Below, piece by piece: positions 1 to 8,978 of a stretch of DNA of 64,000 bases (its first letter is position 1; each line of letters starts with the position of its first letter). The translations under genes were made by a program, and so were the position numbers. Source of the stretch: Kingella negevensis. GTDB lineage: Bacteria > Pseudomonadota > Gammaproteobacteria > Burkholderiales > Neisseriaceae. Location: positions 1,116,001-1,180,000 of the forward strand of contig NZ_CP123448.1 of NCBI RefSeq assembly GCF_030177895.1, given 5' to 3'. The notes below the pieces were generated by a model. It was not told the DNA's origin. It saw nothing but the letters and a program-made list of their open reading frames with translations, and made no database searches.

Positions 1-1443
1 CCCCAAACCTGAACGCGACATTTTTACAGCAGAAACCAGCGCTTCAATCGCATTATCCTGCCCAAAAACTTTGCGTTTCAGCGTATCGGCAAGCGTTTTC
101 AAAACCTGTTTGTCATCGTGCGAAACCGTTGTTTCAGGGATTCGGGCGATTTTGGCGACAATGCGTTCAATTTCCGCCTTGTTGATTTGCGTTAAACGAT
201 TTTCAGGCAGCGCGATTCGTTGCGCCGCGCCTGCTTCGTCAATAATATCAATGGCTTTGTCAGGCAAAAAACGCTCGTTGATGTATTTTGCCGACAATTC
301 AGCGGCTGCCTGAAACGCCTCGTCCAAATATTCAACGCTGTGATGTTGCTCAAACATCGGGCGCAAACCTTGCAAAATTTGCACCGTTTCCGCCACAGTC
401 GGCTCAACCACATCAATTTTTTGGAAACGGCGACTCAGCGCGTGGTCTTTGTTGAACACGGTGCGATATTCTTCGTAAGTGGTCGCGCCAATGCAGCGCA
501 GTTGCCCTTTCGCCAACGCAGGTTTGAGCAAATTACTCGCGTCCATATTGTTGCCTTGCGTGCTGCCTGCGCCGATAACCGTATGAATTTCATCAACAAA
601 TAAAACCGCGTTTTCCACTTTCGTCAATTCTTTCAGCACCGCTTTCAAACGCGCTTCAAAATCGCCACGATATTTCGCGCCAGCCAACAACGCGCCCATA
701 TCCAACGCGAAAACAGTTGCATTTGCCAACACGTCAGGTACTTGTTTTTGTTCAATTAAATACGCCAAGCCTTCCGCCAACGCCGTTTTGCCCACGCCAG
801 CTTCGCCGACCAAAAGCGGATTGTTTTTACGGCGGCGACACAAAATTTGCAACACGCGTTCCATTTCCATTTTGCGCCCGATTAAGGGGTCAATGCGTCC
901 CGATTGCACTTCTTCGTTTAGATTCACGGTGTAGGCGGCTAATGGGGCGTCTGCCAGCGCGTTATCTTCTTCCTCTTCTTGCGCATTTTTCAGGCTGCCT
1001 GAAAGGGGTTTGCCGTGCGAAAAATAACGCAGCAAATCTAAACGGTTTGCGCCGTGAAGTTGCAATAAATACACTGCTGGGCAGTTTTCTTCGTCCAGCA
1101 GCGCAATCAGGGCGTCTTCAGGCAGCACTTGGTCTTGTGATGAATGCTGAACGTGAATCATGGCGCGCTGCATCACGCGCTGAAAGCCTAATGTGGGCTG
1201 CGGTTCAAAATGGTCAAATTGCTGTTTATCGGGGAAAACGGGGGTGTTTTCGTCAATGTTTTCTTGCAATTGCACGGCAAGCAGCGCGGTTTCGACTTCG
1301 CATTGGCGCAAGGCTGCGTCAATGGTGGGCGAGTGTTGAATCAGTGCCAGCAATAGGTGCTCTAAGCCCACTAATTCGTGGTGCATATTGCGCGCTTGCT
1401 CATACATGATTTGCAAAATGTGTTCTAGTTCGCGTGAAATCAT
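1..1443 (-). CDS. clpA: ClpA, ATPase subunit of ClpAP protease (3' end outside window)
   Basis: ClpA is the AAA+ unfoldase that feeds proteins, including N-degron substrates, to the ClpP protease in the cytoplasm. About 480 codons are present, read right to left; the C-terminal AAA domain runs off the left edge. The N-terminal repeat domain begins MISRELEHILQ. The first AAA module has Walker A GEAGVGKT and Walker B LFVDEIHTVIGAG, followed by the ClpA-typical FEQHHSVEYLDEA. An acidic stretch after GSLKNAQ separates the N-domain from the ATPase, and this GSLK is a DUS read in frame. The start ATG overlaps the clpS stop in a four-base ATGA (1440-1443), so the genes are translationally coupled, the usual clpS-clpA order. 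Confidence 0.95.
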   Translation of the reverse strand, partial: MISRELEHILQIMYEQARNMHHELVGLEHLLLALIQHSPTIDAALRQCEVETALLAVQLQENIDENTPVFPDKQQFDHFEPQPTLGFQRVMQRAMIHVQHSSQDQVLPEDALIALLDEENCPAVYLLQLHGANRLDLLRYFSHGKPLSGSLKNAQEEEEDNALADAPLAAYTVNLNEEVQSGRIDPLIGRKMEMERVLQILCRRRKNNPLLVGEAGVGKTALAEGLAYLIEQKQVPDVLANATVFALDMGALLAGAKYRGDFEARLKAVLKELTKVENAVLFVDEIHTVIGAGSTQGNNMDASNLLKPALAKGQLRCIGATTYEEYRTVFNKDHALSRRFQKIDVVEPTVAETVQILQGLRPMFEQHHSVEYLDEAFQAAAELSAKYINERFLPDKAIDIIDEAGAAQRIALPENRLTQINKAEIERIVAKIARIPETTVSHDDKQVLKTLADTLKRKVFGQDNAIEALVSAVKMSRSGLG

Positions 1444-1745
1444 AGCGATAGTTCCTCGATGGTGCACATCAGTGGATAACCTGCGTCTTCGGCGAGCAGG
1501 TTTACTTGATATTGTTTGGTTTCGGCGATGTCGCGCGTGTATGCGCCACACAAACCTTTGCCGTTGTGGTGGACTTCTAGCATGATGGCGGTGGCTTGTT
1601 TTTCAGGCAGCCCAAACACATCGGTGAGAATGTTCACAACAAAATCCATGGGTGTGTAATGGTCGTTTAACAAAAATACGCCCCAGCGTTTGGGTGGCGT
1701 AAGTTTGTGTTTATTTGATTGGCGAGTTAGTTGTGATTGGCTCAT
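1440..1745 (-). CDS. clpS: ClpS, adaptor for ClpAP
   Basis: ClpS binds the ClpA N-domain and delivers substrates with destabilising N-terminal residues to ClpAP. The 101-residue protein has the usual disordered head (MSQSQLTRQSNKHK) and then the conserved core: VFLLNDHYTPMDFVV, the HxxG-type segment LEVHHNGKGLCGAYTRDIAE and the C-terminal helix. The length is normal for the family. It is the first gene of a clpS-clpA operon and is divergent from the cold-shock gene; the 211 bp between them is AT-rich. Confidence 0.95.
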   Translation of the reverse strand: MSQSQLTRQSNKHKLTPPKRWGVFLLNDHYTPMDFVVNILTDVFGLPEKQATAIMLEVHHNGKGLCGAYTRDIAETKQYQVNLLAEDAGYPLMCTIEELSL

Positions 1746-1956
1746 TTTCTTGCTTCTGTGGTATTTATATGCGCATTTTAATGAAAAAACGGCGTTTTCC
1801 TAAATAAAACTTGACTACAAATTTTAACACAGTCAAAATAACACCAGCGTTAATCGTGCAATATATTAAATTGTGTTAATTTTTGCAGTAATCCAAAAAC
1901 CCTTTTTGATAACTCACGTTACGCTGTATTATCAATTTTTTAAGAAAGTAAGATTT

Positions 1957-2160
1957 ATGGCAACTGGTACTGTTAAATGGTTTAACGACGCTAAAGGTTT
2001 TGGTTTTATCACTCCTGATGAAGGTGGCGAAGATTTGTTCGCTCACTTCTCTGCGATTAACATGGAAGGTTTCAAAACATTGAAAGAAGGTCAAAAAGTT
2101 TCTTTTGATGTAACAACTGGTCCTAAAGGTAAACAAGCTGCTAACATCCAAGCAGCTTAA
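1957..2160 (+). CDS. Cold-shock domain protein (CspA family)
   Basis: A single-domain nucleic-acid-binding protein of the CspA family, acting as an RNA chaperone. The 67-residue product starts [18 protein letters not shown] and contains both RNA-binding motifs: [11 protein letters not shown] (RNP1, about residues 13-23) and DLFAHFSAI (RNP2, about 26-34). An ATG farther upstream in frame would add 28 residues with no family similarity. The start at 1957 gives the canonical N-terminus and follows AAGAAAG. The gene is monocistronic with a strong terminator behind it. Which csp paralog it is, and whether it is cold-induced or constitutive, cannot be told here. Confidence 0.93.
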   Translation: MATGTVKWFNDAKGFGFITPDEGGEDLFAHFSAINMEGFKTLKEGQKVSFDVTTGPKGKQAANIQAA

Positions 2161-2194
2161 TCCTAAAACCTTTATCGGTTTTTACCAAACAGCT

Positions 2195-2224
2195 AAGGCG
2201 GATTAATATAATCCGCCTTTTTTA
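2195..2224 (+). terminator. Rho-independent terminator of the cold-shock gene
   Basis: Arms AAGGCGGATTA and TAATCCGCCTT with a 3-base loop, followed by a T run. It is one of the few terminators in the window not built from DUS repeats. Confidence 0.9.
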
Positions 2225-2278
2225 TATTTTCAGGCTGCCATAATAGGCAGCCTGAAAAATAACAGGATTATTTTCAAT

Positions 2279-3277
2279 ATGTCTGCAAAAGTTAAATTCT
2301 TTTTACTGTTTTTGCCTTTGGCTGCGATAGGCGTGGCGGCAACTTTGTTATTTTATCCGAAAAACAATGGATTGCCTTACAGAATTGTGGTTGAAAAAGG
2401 GCAAGGGATTTCTGCTGTAAGCCGCAAATTGGCTGATGACAAAAAAGTGTATAGCCGCCCCGTATTAATGGCAGCCGCTTATTTTTTAGGCGTACATGAC
2501 AAATTAACCAACGGCAGTTATCGCTTGCCAGCACGTGTTTCGGCTTGGGAAATTCTGCAGAAATTGCAGAAAAACAGCCCCGATTCCGTGCGTGTGCAAA
2601 TTGTAGAAGGCATGCGTTTTTCACAAATGCGCCGCGTGGTGAACCAAATGGACAATATTCGCCACGACACGAAAAACATGACAGACGAAGAATTGCTGCA
2701 CAAAGTTACCCCCAATCCCCTTTCAGACAACCCAGAAGGCTTGTTCTTCCCAGACAGCTACGAAATTGCAGCAGGCAGCAGCGATTTGCAGATTTTCAAA
2801 GCATCGTACAAAGCCATGGAACGCGAATTGAAAGAAGCATGGGACGACCGAGATGCCGCGTTGCCCTATAACATGCCGTATGAATTGCTGATTATGGCAA
2901 GCCTGATTGAAAAAGAAACCGCACATGAAGATGACCGCCGCGATGTTGCCGCCGTATTCCGCAATCGATTAGAAAAAAACATGCGCTTGCAAACCGACCC
3001 GACCGTGATTTACGGCATGGGCAGCGCGTACACAGGGCGTATTCGCAAAGCCGATTTGCAGCGCGACACGCCGTACAACACCTACACGCGACACGGTTTA
3101 CCACCTACGCCCATCGCCTTGCCGAGCAAAGCCGCTTTAGAAGCCGCCGCCAGTCCAGCCAAAAGCGATTATTTGTACTTCGTTTCACGCATGGATAACA
3201 CAGGCAAAAGCCAATTCAGTCGCACGTTAGACGAACACAACCAAGCCGTTCGACAATATATTTTGAAGAAAAAATAA
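2279..3277 (+). CDS. mltG: MltG, endolytic murein transglycosylase
   Basis: MltG (YceG family) cleaves nascent peptidoglycan strands and helps terminate glycan elongation at the inner membrane. The 332-residue protein has one N-terminal membrane anchor (about residues 6-26), a LysM-like segment (PYRIVVEKGQGISAVSRKLA) and the catalytic domain. The segment MASLIEKETAHEDDR places the likely catalytic glutamate at residue 211, followed by the signature RLQTDPTVIYGMG. Length is normal. A DUS lies just upstream. In many relatives mltG is followed by tmk; here a bolA-family gene follows instead. Confidence 0.93.
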   Translation: MSAKVKFFLLFLPLAAIGVAATLLFYPKNNGLPYRIVVEKGQGISAVSRKLADDKKVYSRPVLMAAAYFLGVHDKLTNGSYRLPARVSAWEILQKLQKNSPDSVRVQIVEGMRFSQMRRVVNQMDNIRHDTKNMTDEELLHKVTPNPLSDNPEGLFFPDSYEIAAGSSDLQIFKASYKAMERELKEAWDDRDAALPYNMPYELLIMASLIEKETAHEDDRRDVAAVFRNRLEKNMRLQTDPTVIYGMGSAYTGRIRKADLQRDTPYNTYTRHGLPPTPIALPSKAALEAAASPAKSDYLYFVSRMDNTGKSQFSRTLDEHNQAVRQYILKKK

Positions 3278-3398
3278 ATTTTCAGGCTGTGTTTTAGTAA
3301 ACGACGCTCCACTGCAAAAATTTCTGTCGCGTACTGAAAGGCAGCCTGAAAAATGTTAAAATCTTTGTTCCATTGAATTTTTTTGAAAGACACAAACC

Positions 3399-3644
3399 AT
3401 GTTACTTCCAGAACAAGTAAAAGAACTGATTGCCAACGTAACCCCTTGCGAACACATTGAAGTAGAAGGCGACGGACACCACTTCTTCGCCAAAATCGTA
3501 TCATCATCATTTGAAGGAAAAGCCCGTTTAGCGCGTCATCGCCTGATTAAAGACGGTTTAGCAGAACAACTGGCAAGCAATGAATTACACGCCTTGTCGA
3601 TTTCCGTAGCTGCTACCCCAGCAGAATGGGCAGCGAAACAATAA
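3399..3644 (+). CDS. BolA/IbaG-family protein
   Basis: An 81-residue single-domain BolA-like protein. Family members partner with monothiol glutaredoxins and bind or transfer Fe-S clusters. The fold signature is visible: VEGDGHHFFAKIVSSSFEGKARLARHRLIKDGL followed by LHALSISVAATPAEW. The HALSI histidine is the conserved cluster ligand. The short N-terminus and the TPAEW ending resemble IbaG (YrbA) more than BolA itself. It stands alone, between two DUS elements, and ends in a DUS hairpin. Confidence 0.88.
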   Translation: MLLPEQVKELIANVTPCEHIEVEGDGHHFFAKIVSSSFEGKARLARHRLIKDGLAEQLASNELHALSISVAATPAEWAAKQ

Positions 3645-3649
3645 TATTA

Positions 3650-3685
3650 AGGCAGCCTGAAAAACAATCTTTCAGGCTGCTTTTT
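3650..3685 (+). terminator. DUS-pair hairpin terminator after the bolA-family gene
   Basis: Inverted DUS copies (GCAGCCTGAAA, then TTTCAGGCTGC) form an 11-bp stem followed by TTTTT. The xerC start lies only about 10 bases beyond. Confidence 0.8.
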
Positions 3686-3695
3686 GCTAGAAAAC

Positions 3696-4577
3696 ATGAA
3701 CCCATTTTTTACCCACCTATCCGCGTATTTGCTAGAGCAAAAGCAACTCAACCGCTCCCCCAACACCTTGCAAGCCTACGAAGCCGATTTGCAAGAACTC
3801 GCCGAATTGCTGCCTAAAAACCCCACGCGCCCCGATTTTATCGCCGCATTCAAACGCCTGTCCCAACGCGGACTCAGCGAAGCCACACTCGCCCGAAAAC
3901 TCTCCGTATGGCGACAATATTGCGCCTATTTACAACGCATTGGCAGCCTGAAAACCAATCCCACACTCGGCATCAAAGCCCCCAAAATCCCAGAACGCCT
4001 CCCACGCGCTATCGACCGCGAAGTCCTCAACCAACTGCTCGACCAAGGCGACCCAGATGAACAAATCCTCTCTCTGCGCGACCAAGCTGTTTGCGAACTG
4101 ATGTACGGCAGCGGCTTACGCTTAGCCGAACTTTGCAGCCTGAACGTGCAAGACATCTATTTAGACGCAGGCTGGGTAAACGTCATCGGCAAAGGCAGCA
4201 AACAACGCCAAGTGCCACTCACACGCCACAGCATAGAAGTTTTGCAAAAATGGCTCGCCGTCCGCCCCGAATTAACAGGCGAAACCGCCCTGTTCACAGG
4301 CATACACGGACGCAGAGTGGGCGCGCGCCAAATCGCCAAACGGCTAGAAAACTGGGCAAAACGGCGCAGCAGTCCGCAACACATATCGCCGCATATGTTA
4401 CGACACAGTTTTGCAGGACATTTGCTGCAAGCCTCCCGAGATTTACGCGCTGTGCAAGATTTGCTGGGGCATGAAAATTTGTCCACCACGCAGATTTACA
4501 CCAAGCTGGATTTTGACCATTTGGCGGAAGTCTACGACCAAAGCCACCCACGCGCTCATCGCAAAAAGAAAGAATAA
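3696..4577 (+). CDS. xerC: XerC, tyrosine recombinase for chromosome dimer resolution
   Basis: XerC acts with XerD at dif to resolve chromosome dimers during division. From the ATG at 3696 the protein has 293 residues; a TTG 12 bases upstream is also possible but falls in the terminator. The N-terminal SAM-like domain carries SPNTLQAYEADL. The catalytic domain shows YGSGLRLAELCSL (first catalytic Arg), GKGSKQRQVPL (Lys), HMLRHSFAGHLL (His and Arg) and LSTTQIYTKLDF with the nucleophilic Tyr. The tail YDQSHPRAHRK is XerC-like rather than XerD-like. A DUS is read in frame as GSLK inside the N-domain. Confidence 0.93.
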   Translation: MNPFFTHLSAYLLEQKQLNRSPNTLQAYEADLQELAELLPKNPTRPDFIAAFKRLSQRGLSEATLARKLSVWRQYCAYLQRIGSLKTNPTLGIKAPKIPERLPRAIDREVLNQLLDQGDPDEQILSLRDQAVCELMYGSGLRLAELCSLNVQDIYLDAGWVNVIGKGSKQRQVPLTRHSIEVLQKWLAVRPELTGETALFTGIHGRRVGARQIAKRLENWAKRRSSPQHISPHMLRHSFAGHLLQASRDLRAVQDLLGHENLSTTQIYTKLDFDHLAEVYDQSHPRAHRKKKE

Positions 4578-4612
4578 AAAAGCAGCCTGAAAAGTTTTCA
4601 GGCTACTTTTAA
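4577..4612 (+). terminator. DUS-pair hairpin terminator after xerC
   Basis: AAAAAAGCAGCCTGAAAA and a near-complement ending GGCTACTTTT directly follow the xerC stop. The right arm has one mismatch (GGCTAC for GGCTGC). Confidence 0.75.
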
Positions 4613-4613
4613 C

Positions 4614-4703
4614 TGGAACGTCGGTGGCTCACCGACACATTCTCAATGAAAAATAAAATCGTGATGATTAACGATGATGTCGGCGAGCCACCGACGCTCC
4701 ATG
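4614..4703. repeat. MITE-like inverted repeat, GTCGGTGGCTC family
   Basis: About 90 bp bounded by 23-bp near-perfect inverted ends: GGAACGTCGGTGGCTCACC at the left, and the complement of GGAGCGTCGGTGGCTCGCC at the right. The AT-rich core holds a smaller palindrome. A related half element lies at 42871-42926 and a compact hairpin version at 30527-30556. There is no reading frame. It looks like a small non-autonomous mobile repeat; this is inference. Confidence 0.7.
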
Positions 4704-4734
4704 TTTTATCGCGCATTTTCAGGCTGCCTGAAAA

Positions 4735-6405
4735 TCAAAACAACCCACTAATCACCCCATTTTCATCTACATCAATCCGCTCTGCAGCAGGCACTTTCGG
4801 CAAGCCCGGCATTTTCATCATCGCGCCACACAACGCCACAATAAACCCAGCCCCAGCCGACACCGTCAAACCGCGCACGCTAATCGTGAATCCAGTCGGG
4901 AAGCCCAATAGTTTCGCGTTGTCACTCAACGAATACTGCGTTTTCGCCATACAAATCGGCAATTTATCTAAACCCAAACGCTCTAAATTCGCGATTTCCG
5001 CCGCCGCTTCCGCGCTAAATTCCACACCAGCCGCGCCGTAAATTTTCGTGGCAATCGCCGTGATTTTGTCGCGGATACTGTCGTTTACATCGTAGGCGAA
5101 TGTGAATGGCTGTGCGTTTTGCTCAATCGCCGCCACCACTTTTTGCGCCAAATCCGCGCCGCCTGCGCCGCCTTTCGCCCACACTTCCGTTAGCGAAACT
5201 TCCGCGCCTGCCACGTTGCAGGCTGCCTGAATCGCCGCCAATTCCGCATCGCTGTCCGACACAAAACGGTTAATCGCTACCACAACTGGTAAACCGAACA
5301 CATTTTTTAAATTGCTGATGTGTTTCAATAAATTCGGCAAACCGCGTTCCACAGCCGCCACATTTTCCGCGTTCAAATCGGCTTTTTCCACGCCACCGTT
5401 GTATTTCAACGCGCGAACCGTTGCCACGACTACGGCGCAATCGGGTTTCAATTTCGCCAAACGCGATTTGATGTCGCAGAATTTTTCCGCGCCCAAATCC
5501 GCGCCAAAACCTGCTTCCGTTACCGCGTAATCGCCCAAATGTTGCGCCAATCGTGTCGCTAAAACGGAATTGCAGCCGTGCGCGATATTGGCAAATGGTC
5601 CGCCGTGAACAAAGGCTGGGCTGCCTGAAATCGTTTGCACCAAATTCGGTTTAATCGCATCTTTGAGCAATGCCGCCATTGCGCCGTTGGCTTTCAAATC
5701 TTTGGCGTAAACGGGTTGATTATCAAAGGCATAGGCGACCAAAATATTGCCCAAGCGCGTTTTCAAATCCGCCAAATCTTTCGCCAAACAGAACACCGCC
5801 ATCACTTCGCTGGCAACGGTAATATCAAAACCGTCTGGGCGGATGACGCCATCTGTCGGCTTGCCTAAACCGTTGATGATGTTGCGTAATTGGCGGTCGT
5901 TCATGTCCATGACACGTCGCCACATCACACGTTTGGGGTCAATATTCAGCGCGTTGCCTTGATAAATGTGGTTGTCCAACATCGCGGCAAGCAAATTATT
6001 CGCCGCGCCAATCGCGTGAAAATCACCTGTGAAATGCAAATTGATGTCTTCCATAGGCAACACTTGCGAATAGCCGCCGCCAGCTGCGCCGCCTTTGATG
6101 CCGAAAACGGGGCCTAAAGATGGTTCGCGCATGGCGACAACCGCTTGTTTGCCAATCAAATTCAGCGCGTCGGTCAAACCAATGGTAACGGTGGTTTTGC
6201 CTTCGCCTGCGGGGGTTGGGTTAATCGCGGTTACCAAAATCAGTTTGCCTTGTTTGGCTGGCAGCCTGAAAGCATCGGCTGGGTTGATTTTGGCTTTGTA
6301 TTTGCCGTAATGCTCCAAATTTTCAGGCTGCAAACCGAGTTTAGCGGCGATTTCGTTGATGTGTTTGATTTCGGCAGCTTGCGCAATTTCTACGTCTGTT
6401 TGCAT
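4735..6405 (-). CDS. fhs: Formate-tetrahydrofolate ligase
   Basis: Makes 10-formyl-THF from formate, THF and ATP, feeding purine and fMet synthesis. The 556-residue protein is of normal length. It shows the ATP-binding signature [14 protein letters not shown] (about residues 64-77), the [31 protein letters not shown] block typical of the family, and [22 protein letters not shown] near the C-terminus. It is a single-gene unit flanked by DUS. Three in-frame DUS-like segments are tolerated in the coding sequence, for example FRLPAKQGK. Confidence 0.95.
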   Translation of the reverse strand: MQTDVEIAQAAEIKHINEIAAKLGLQPENLEHYGKYKAKINPADAFRLPAKQGKLILVTAINPTPAGEGKTTVTIGLTDALNLIGKQAVVAMREPSLGPVFGIKGGAAGGGYSQVLPMEDINLHFTGDFHAIGAANNLLAAMLDNHIYQGNALNIDPKRVMWRRVMDMNDRQLRNIINGLGKPTDGVIRPDGFDITVASEVMAVFCLAKDLADLKTRLGNILVAYAFDNQPVYAKDLKANGAMAALLKDAIKPNLVQTISGSPAFVHGGPFANIAHGCNSVLATRLAQHLGDYAVTEAGFGADLGAEKFCDIKSRLAKLKPDCAVVVATVRALKYNGGVEKADLNAENVAAVERGLPNLLKHISNLKNVFGLPVVVAINRFVSDSDAELAAIQAACNVAGAEVSLTEVWAKGGAGGADLAQKVVAAIEQNAQPFTFAYDVNDSIRDKITAIATKIYGAAGVEFSAEAAAEIANLERLGLDKLPICMAKTQYSLSDNAKLLGFPTGFTISVRGLTVSAGAGFIVALCGAMMKMPGLPKVPAAERIDVDENGVISGLF

Positions 6406-6496
6406 GATATTTTCCCTTTGTAGATTAAAAACAGATTGGCTATTTTAACGTAATTTGCTAAATTTAAAATGATTTCAGGCAGCCTGAAAAGGATAA

Positions 6497-6949
6497 ATGA
6501 TGTTGAAAAAATGGGTTTTATGGAGCATTCGCGCGTATCAAAAATACGTGTCGCCGAGAAAGGGATTTAGCTGCGCGTATCGTGTGGTTTACGGCGGCTG
6601 CGGTTGCTCGGGCGTGGGTTATCGCTTGATTCGGCGGTTTGGGGTGTTTTCAGGCTGCATTTTGTTGCGGCGGCGATTTGCGCATTGTCGGTTTGCTTAT
6701 GAGCATTTTTGTAAGCCGACGCAATCGCTGAGCATGGGCAAATTTCAGCGTGGTTTTTGTGATGTGCCGTGTGATATTCCGTGCGACGGGGATTGTGGTT
6801 TGACCAGCACGCAGTCGGATTGTTTAGATGCTGGGTGCAATTGCATGAATTGCGGTGGAGAAGTGGGCAGCTGCCGCGATGAGCAGCCGCGTGAGCCGAA
6901 AAAGAAACCTATTCGTGTGCCGAATTTGGCTGGGTCTGATGATGAATGA
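6497..6949 (+). CDS. yidD: YidD-family membrane protein insertion factor with Cys-rich tail
   Basis: YidD proteins assist YidC-dependent membrane protein insertion. The first 70 residues match the family: an amphipathic start, RAYQKYVSPRKGFSCAYRV, and GGCGCSGVGYRLIRRFG. YidD is often about 80 residues; here the protein has 150. The extra part holds nine cysteines between residues 88 and 126 (CDVPCDIPCDGDC, then CLDAGCNCMNC), followed by a Lys/Pro-rich end. The tail may bind metal or form a redox cluster. It is not beside rnpA or yidC, where yidD usually sits. Start 6497 or the next ATG (6500). Confidence 0.82.
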   Translation: MMLKKWVLWSIRAYQKYVSPRKGFSCAYRVVYGGCGCSGVGYRLIRRFGVFSGCILLRRRFAHCRFAYEHFCKPTQSLSMGKFQRGFCDVPCDIPCDGDCGLTSTQSDCLDAGCNCMNCGGEVGSCRDEQPREPKKKPIRVPNLAGSDDE

Positions 6950-6966
6950 GTTTTCAGGCTGCAAAT

Positions 6967-7004
6967 GCAAAAAGGGACAGTAATCAATCCTGTCCCTTTT
7001 TTTT
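6967..7004. terminator. Bidirectional terminator between yidD and hslO
   Basis: Arms AAAAGGGACAG and CTGTCCCTTTT with a 9-base loop, then T8. Convergent genes on both sides can use it. Confidence 0.88.
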
Positions 7005-7024
7005 ACAATCGCAGCCTGAAAAAC

Positions 7025-7921
7025 TTAATTCGCTACACGCGTATTTGCTTTAACAGCAGCCACCACGTCCATGCCAAACAACGCATTAATATCCGTTTCA
7101 TCAAACGTATAATGCTCGTTGCAGAAATCGCAATCCACGGTAATGCTGCCCTCTTCTACCACAGCCACACCCACTTCTTCGCCACCCAACATCAGCAACA
7201 TATCGCTCACTTTTCCGCGTGAACACGTGCAAGCAAATTCCAACGCTTCAGGTTCAAACACACGTGGCGGCGTTTCGTGGAACAAGCGATACAACACATT
7301 CTGCGCGTCCAAATTCAACAATTCAGTTTCCGTCAGCGTTTCAGACAGCGTGCAAACGTGTTGCCAAGAATCGTTATCCAATTCCTGCTCAGGCAAGCGT
7401 TGCAACAGCAAACCGCCCACGTTTTCATCATCAGAAGCCAGCACAATATAAGTATCCAACTGCTCAGAACGCGCCATGTAGTTCATCAAAATATCGGAAA
7501 TTTTGCCGCCTTCCAATGGCACAACGCCTTGCCACGGCTCGCCTTCTTTTGGTTGCACCGTCAAAACAAACACGCTATTTTCGCCCAGCAAAGTGGTTAA
7601 ATCCGTATCATCAGCGATTTGCGCCGTTTCATCGTAACGTGCCGTTGCACGAACCGTGTGTTCAGAAGTCGCTTCCACCACCAGCATTTTCAACACGCCC
7701 TGCCCTTGCACTTGCACAATCAGCGTGCCGTCTAATTTCAAATTGCTCGACAGCAAGCTGCCAGCCGCCAATAATTCGCCCAATGCGCGGCGAATAGCAA
7801 TGGGGTAATGTTTGCCCGAAACAATGTGTTGCCAAACGTCTTGCAAGTGAACGTGTAAACCGCGCACGGGGAAATCATCAAAAATAAAACGTGTGCGTTG
7901 GTTAAAAGAATCTTGAGCCAT
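7025..7921 (-). CDS. hslO: Hsp33 redox-regulated chaperonin
   Basis: Hsp33 is a cytoplasmic holdase switched on when oxidation releases zinc from its four cysteines. The 298-residue protein has the N-terminal Hsp33 domain (RGLHVHLQDVWQHIV) and the C-terminal zinc site: CTCSRGKVSDMLL (CxC) and CDFCNEHYTF (CxxC). All four ligands are present. Length is normal. It is divergent from the LysR gene and shares a short, AT-rich promoter region with it. Confidence 0.95.
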   Translation of the reverse strand: MAQDSFNQRTRFIFDDFPVRGLHVHLQDVWQHIVSGKHYPIAIRRALGELLAAGSLLSSNLKLDGTLIVQVQGQGVLKMLVVEATSEHTVRATARYDETAQIADDTDLTTLLGENSVFVLTVQPKEGEPWQGVVPLEGGKISDILMNYMARSEQLDTYIVLASDDENVGGLLLQRLPEQELDNDSWQHVCTLSETLTETELLNLDAQNVLYRLFHETPPRVFEPEALEFACTCSRGKVSDMLLMLGGEEVGVAVVEEGSITVDCDFCNEHYTFDETDINALFGMDVVAAVKANTRVAN

Positions 7922-8047
7922 TTTTTGAACTTTCTATCAGTTATGTTTTATGATAGCCCTTATATGGTTTCACGCAGCCTGAAAATCAAGGATTGCAGCA
8001 AAATATTTGTTAAAATAAGTTTTTTTCAACACAAGGTTTCAGGCAGC

Positions 8048-8932
8048 ATGGACACATTATTCAGCATGAAAGTATTTTGCCAAGTTGTACAAAGCGGCAG
8101 CTTCACACGCGCCGCAGACTTGCTAGACATTTCCATTCCGATGACGAGTAAACACGTTGTTCATCTGGAAAAACACGTGGGTGCACAACTGCTGTATCGC
8201 AACAATCGCAGCCTGAAACTCACAGAGCAAGGCGAAAGCTATTATCAAGACTGCTTAACCGCTTTGGACGTGCTGGAGCAAGCCGCCGCGCAAGCCACGC
8301 AAGGCACAAAAATGCCACAAGGCACGCTGCGAATCAGCGCACCCGTTTGGTTTGCTTGCGATAGGTTCGCGCAACTGATTGCTAAATATTGCGAGCAATA
8401 TCCGAAAGTTGAACCCGTGCTGACGTTGAGCAACCGCCATGTGGATTTGAACAGCGATGGCGAAGACATTGCACTACGTTTGTCGCACAGTTTGGCAGAA
8501 AACATTATTGCGCGACCACTCGGCGTGATTCCGTTTTACTTAGTCGCCACGCAGCAATATTTGGCGAAACACGGACACCCAAAAACGGCAGAAGACTTCG
8601 CGCAACACAACGCCATTTTGCCGTCTTACACCGATATGAGTCAGCAAAAAGTGGCATTGGGCGGCGAACAAATCACGCTTCAGTTGCATGGCAAAATTCA
8701 GAGCAACCACACACAAATGGTCGCTTCTATGATTTACGCCCATGCAGGCATTGGTTATATGCCAGCGTGGTTGGCTGATGAAGACTTGTCCACAGGCAAA
8801 CTCGTGAATTTGCTGCCTGAACCGATTACCAATCCGCCGCTTTATGCCGTGTATGCCAAACGCCAGTTTATGAAAGCGACTGTGCGCAGTTTTATTGATT
8901 TTTTGGCTAAAGAATTGCAGCCTGAAAAATAA
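8048..8932 (+). CDS. LysR-family transcriptional regulator
   Basis: A 294-residue LysR-type regulator: N-terminal winged HTH (MDTLFSMKVFCQVVQSGSFTRAADLL, residues 1-26) and a substrate-binding domain. The frame is open 50 codons farther upstream, but the HTH consensus fixes the start at 8048, where the ATG sits inside a DUS-like TTCAGGCAGCATG. The C-terminus QPEK and the stop are also encoded by a DUS. It converges on the DASS transporter genes and may or may not regulate them; the effector is unknown. It resembles the CrgA-type subgroup of small neisserial LysR regulators only in general features. Confidence 0.88.
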   Translation: MDTLFSMKVFCQVVQSGSFTRAADLLDISIPMTSKHVVHLEKHVGAQLLYRNNRSLKLTEQGESYYQDCLTALDVLEQAAAQATQGTKMPQGTLRISAPVWFACDRFAQLIAKYCEQYPKVEPVLTLSNRHVDLNSDGEDIALRLSHSLAENIIARPLGVIPFYLVATQQYLAKHGHPKTAEDFAQHNAILPSYTDMSQQKVALGGEQITLQLHGKIQSNHTQMVASMIYAHAGIGYMPAWLADEDLSTGKLVNLLPEPITNPPLYAVYAKRQFMKATVRSFIDFLAKELQPEK

Positions 8933-8936
8933 AAAT

Positions 8937-8974
8937 AACGCAGCCTGAAAACATTTTTCAGGCTGCGTTTTTTC
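8937..8974. terminator. Bidirectional DUS-pair terminator
   Basis: AACGCAGCCTGAAAA and its complement with a short loop, then T6, between the convergent lysR and transporter genes. Confidence 0.85.
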
Positions 8975-8978
8975 TTGT

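Noticed and set aside
717..1409. 230-codon open frame on the plus strand
   Set aside because: It is the shadow of clpA on the opposite strand; no family signature, while the minus-strand frame encodes a clear AAA ATPase.
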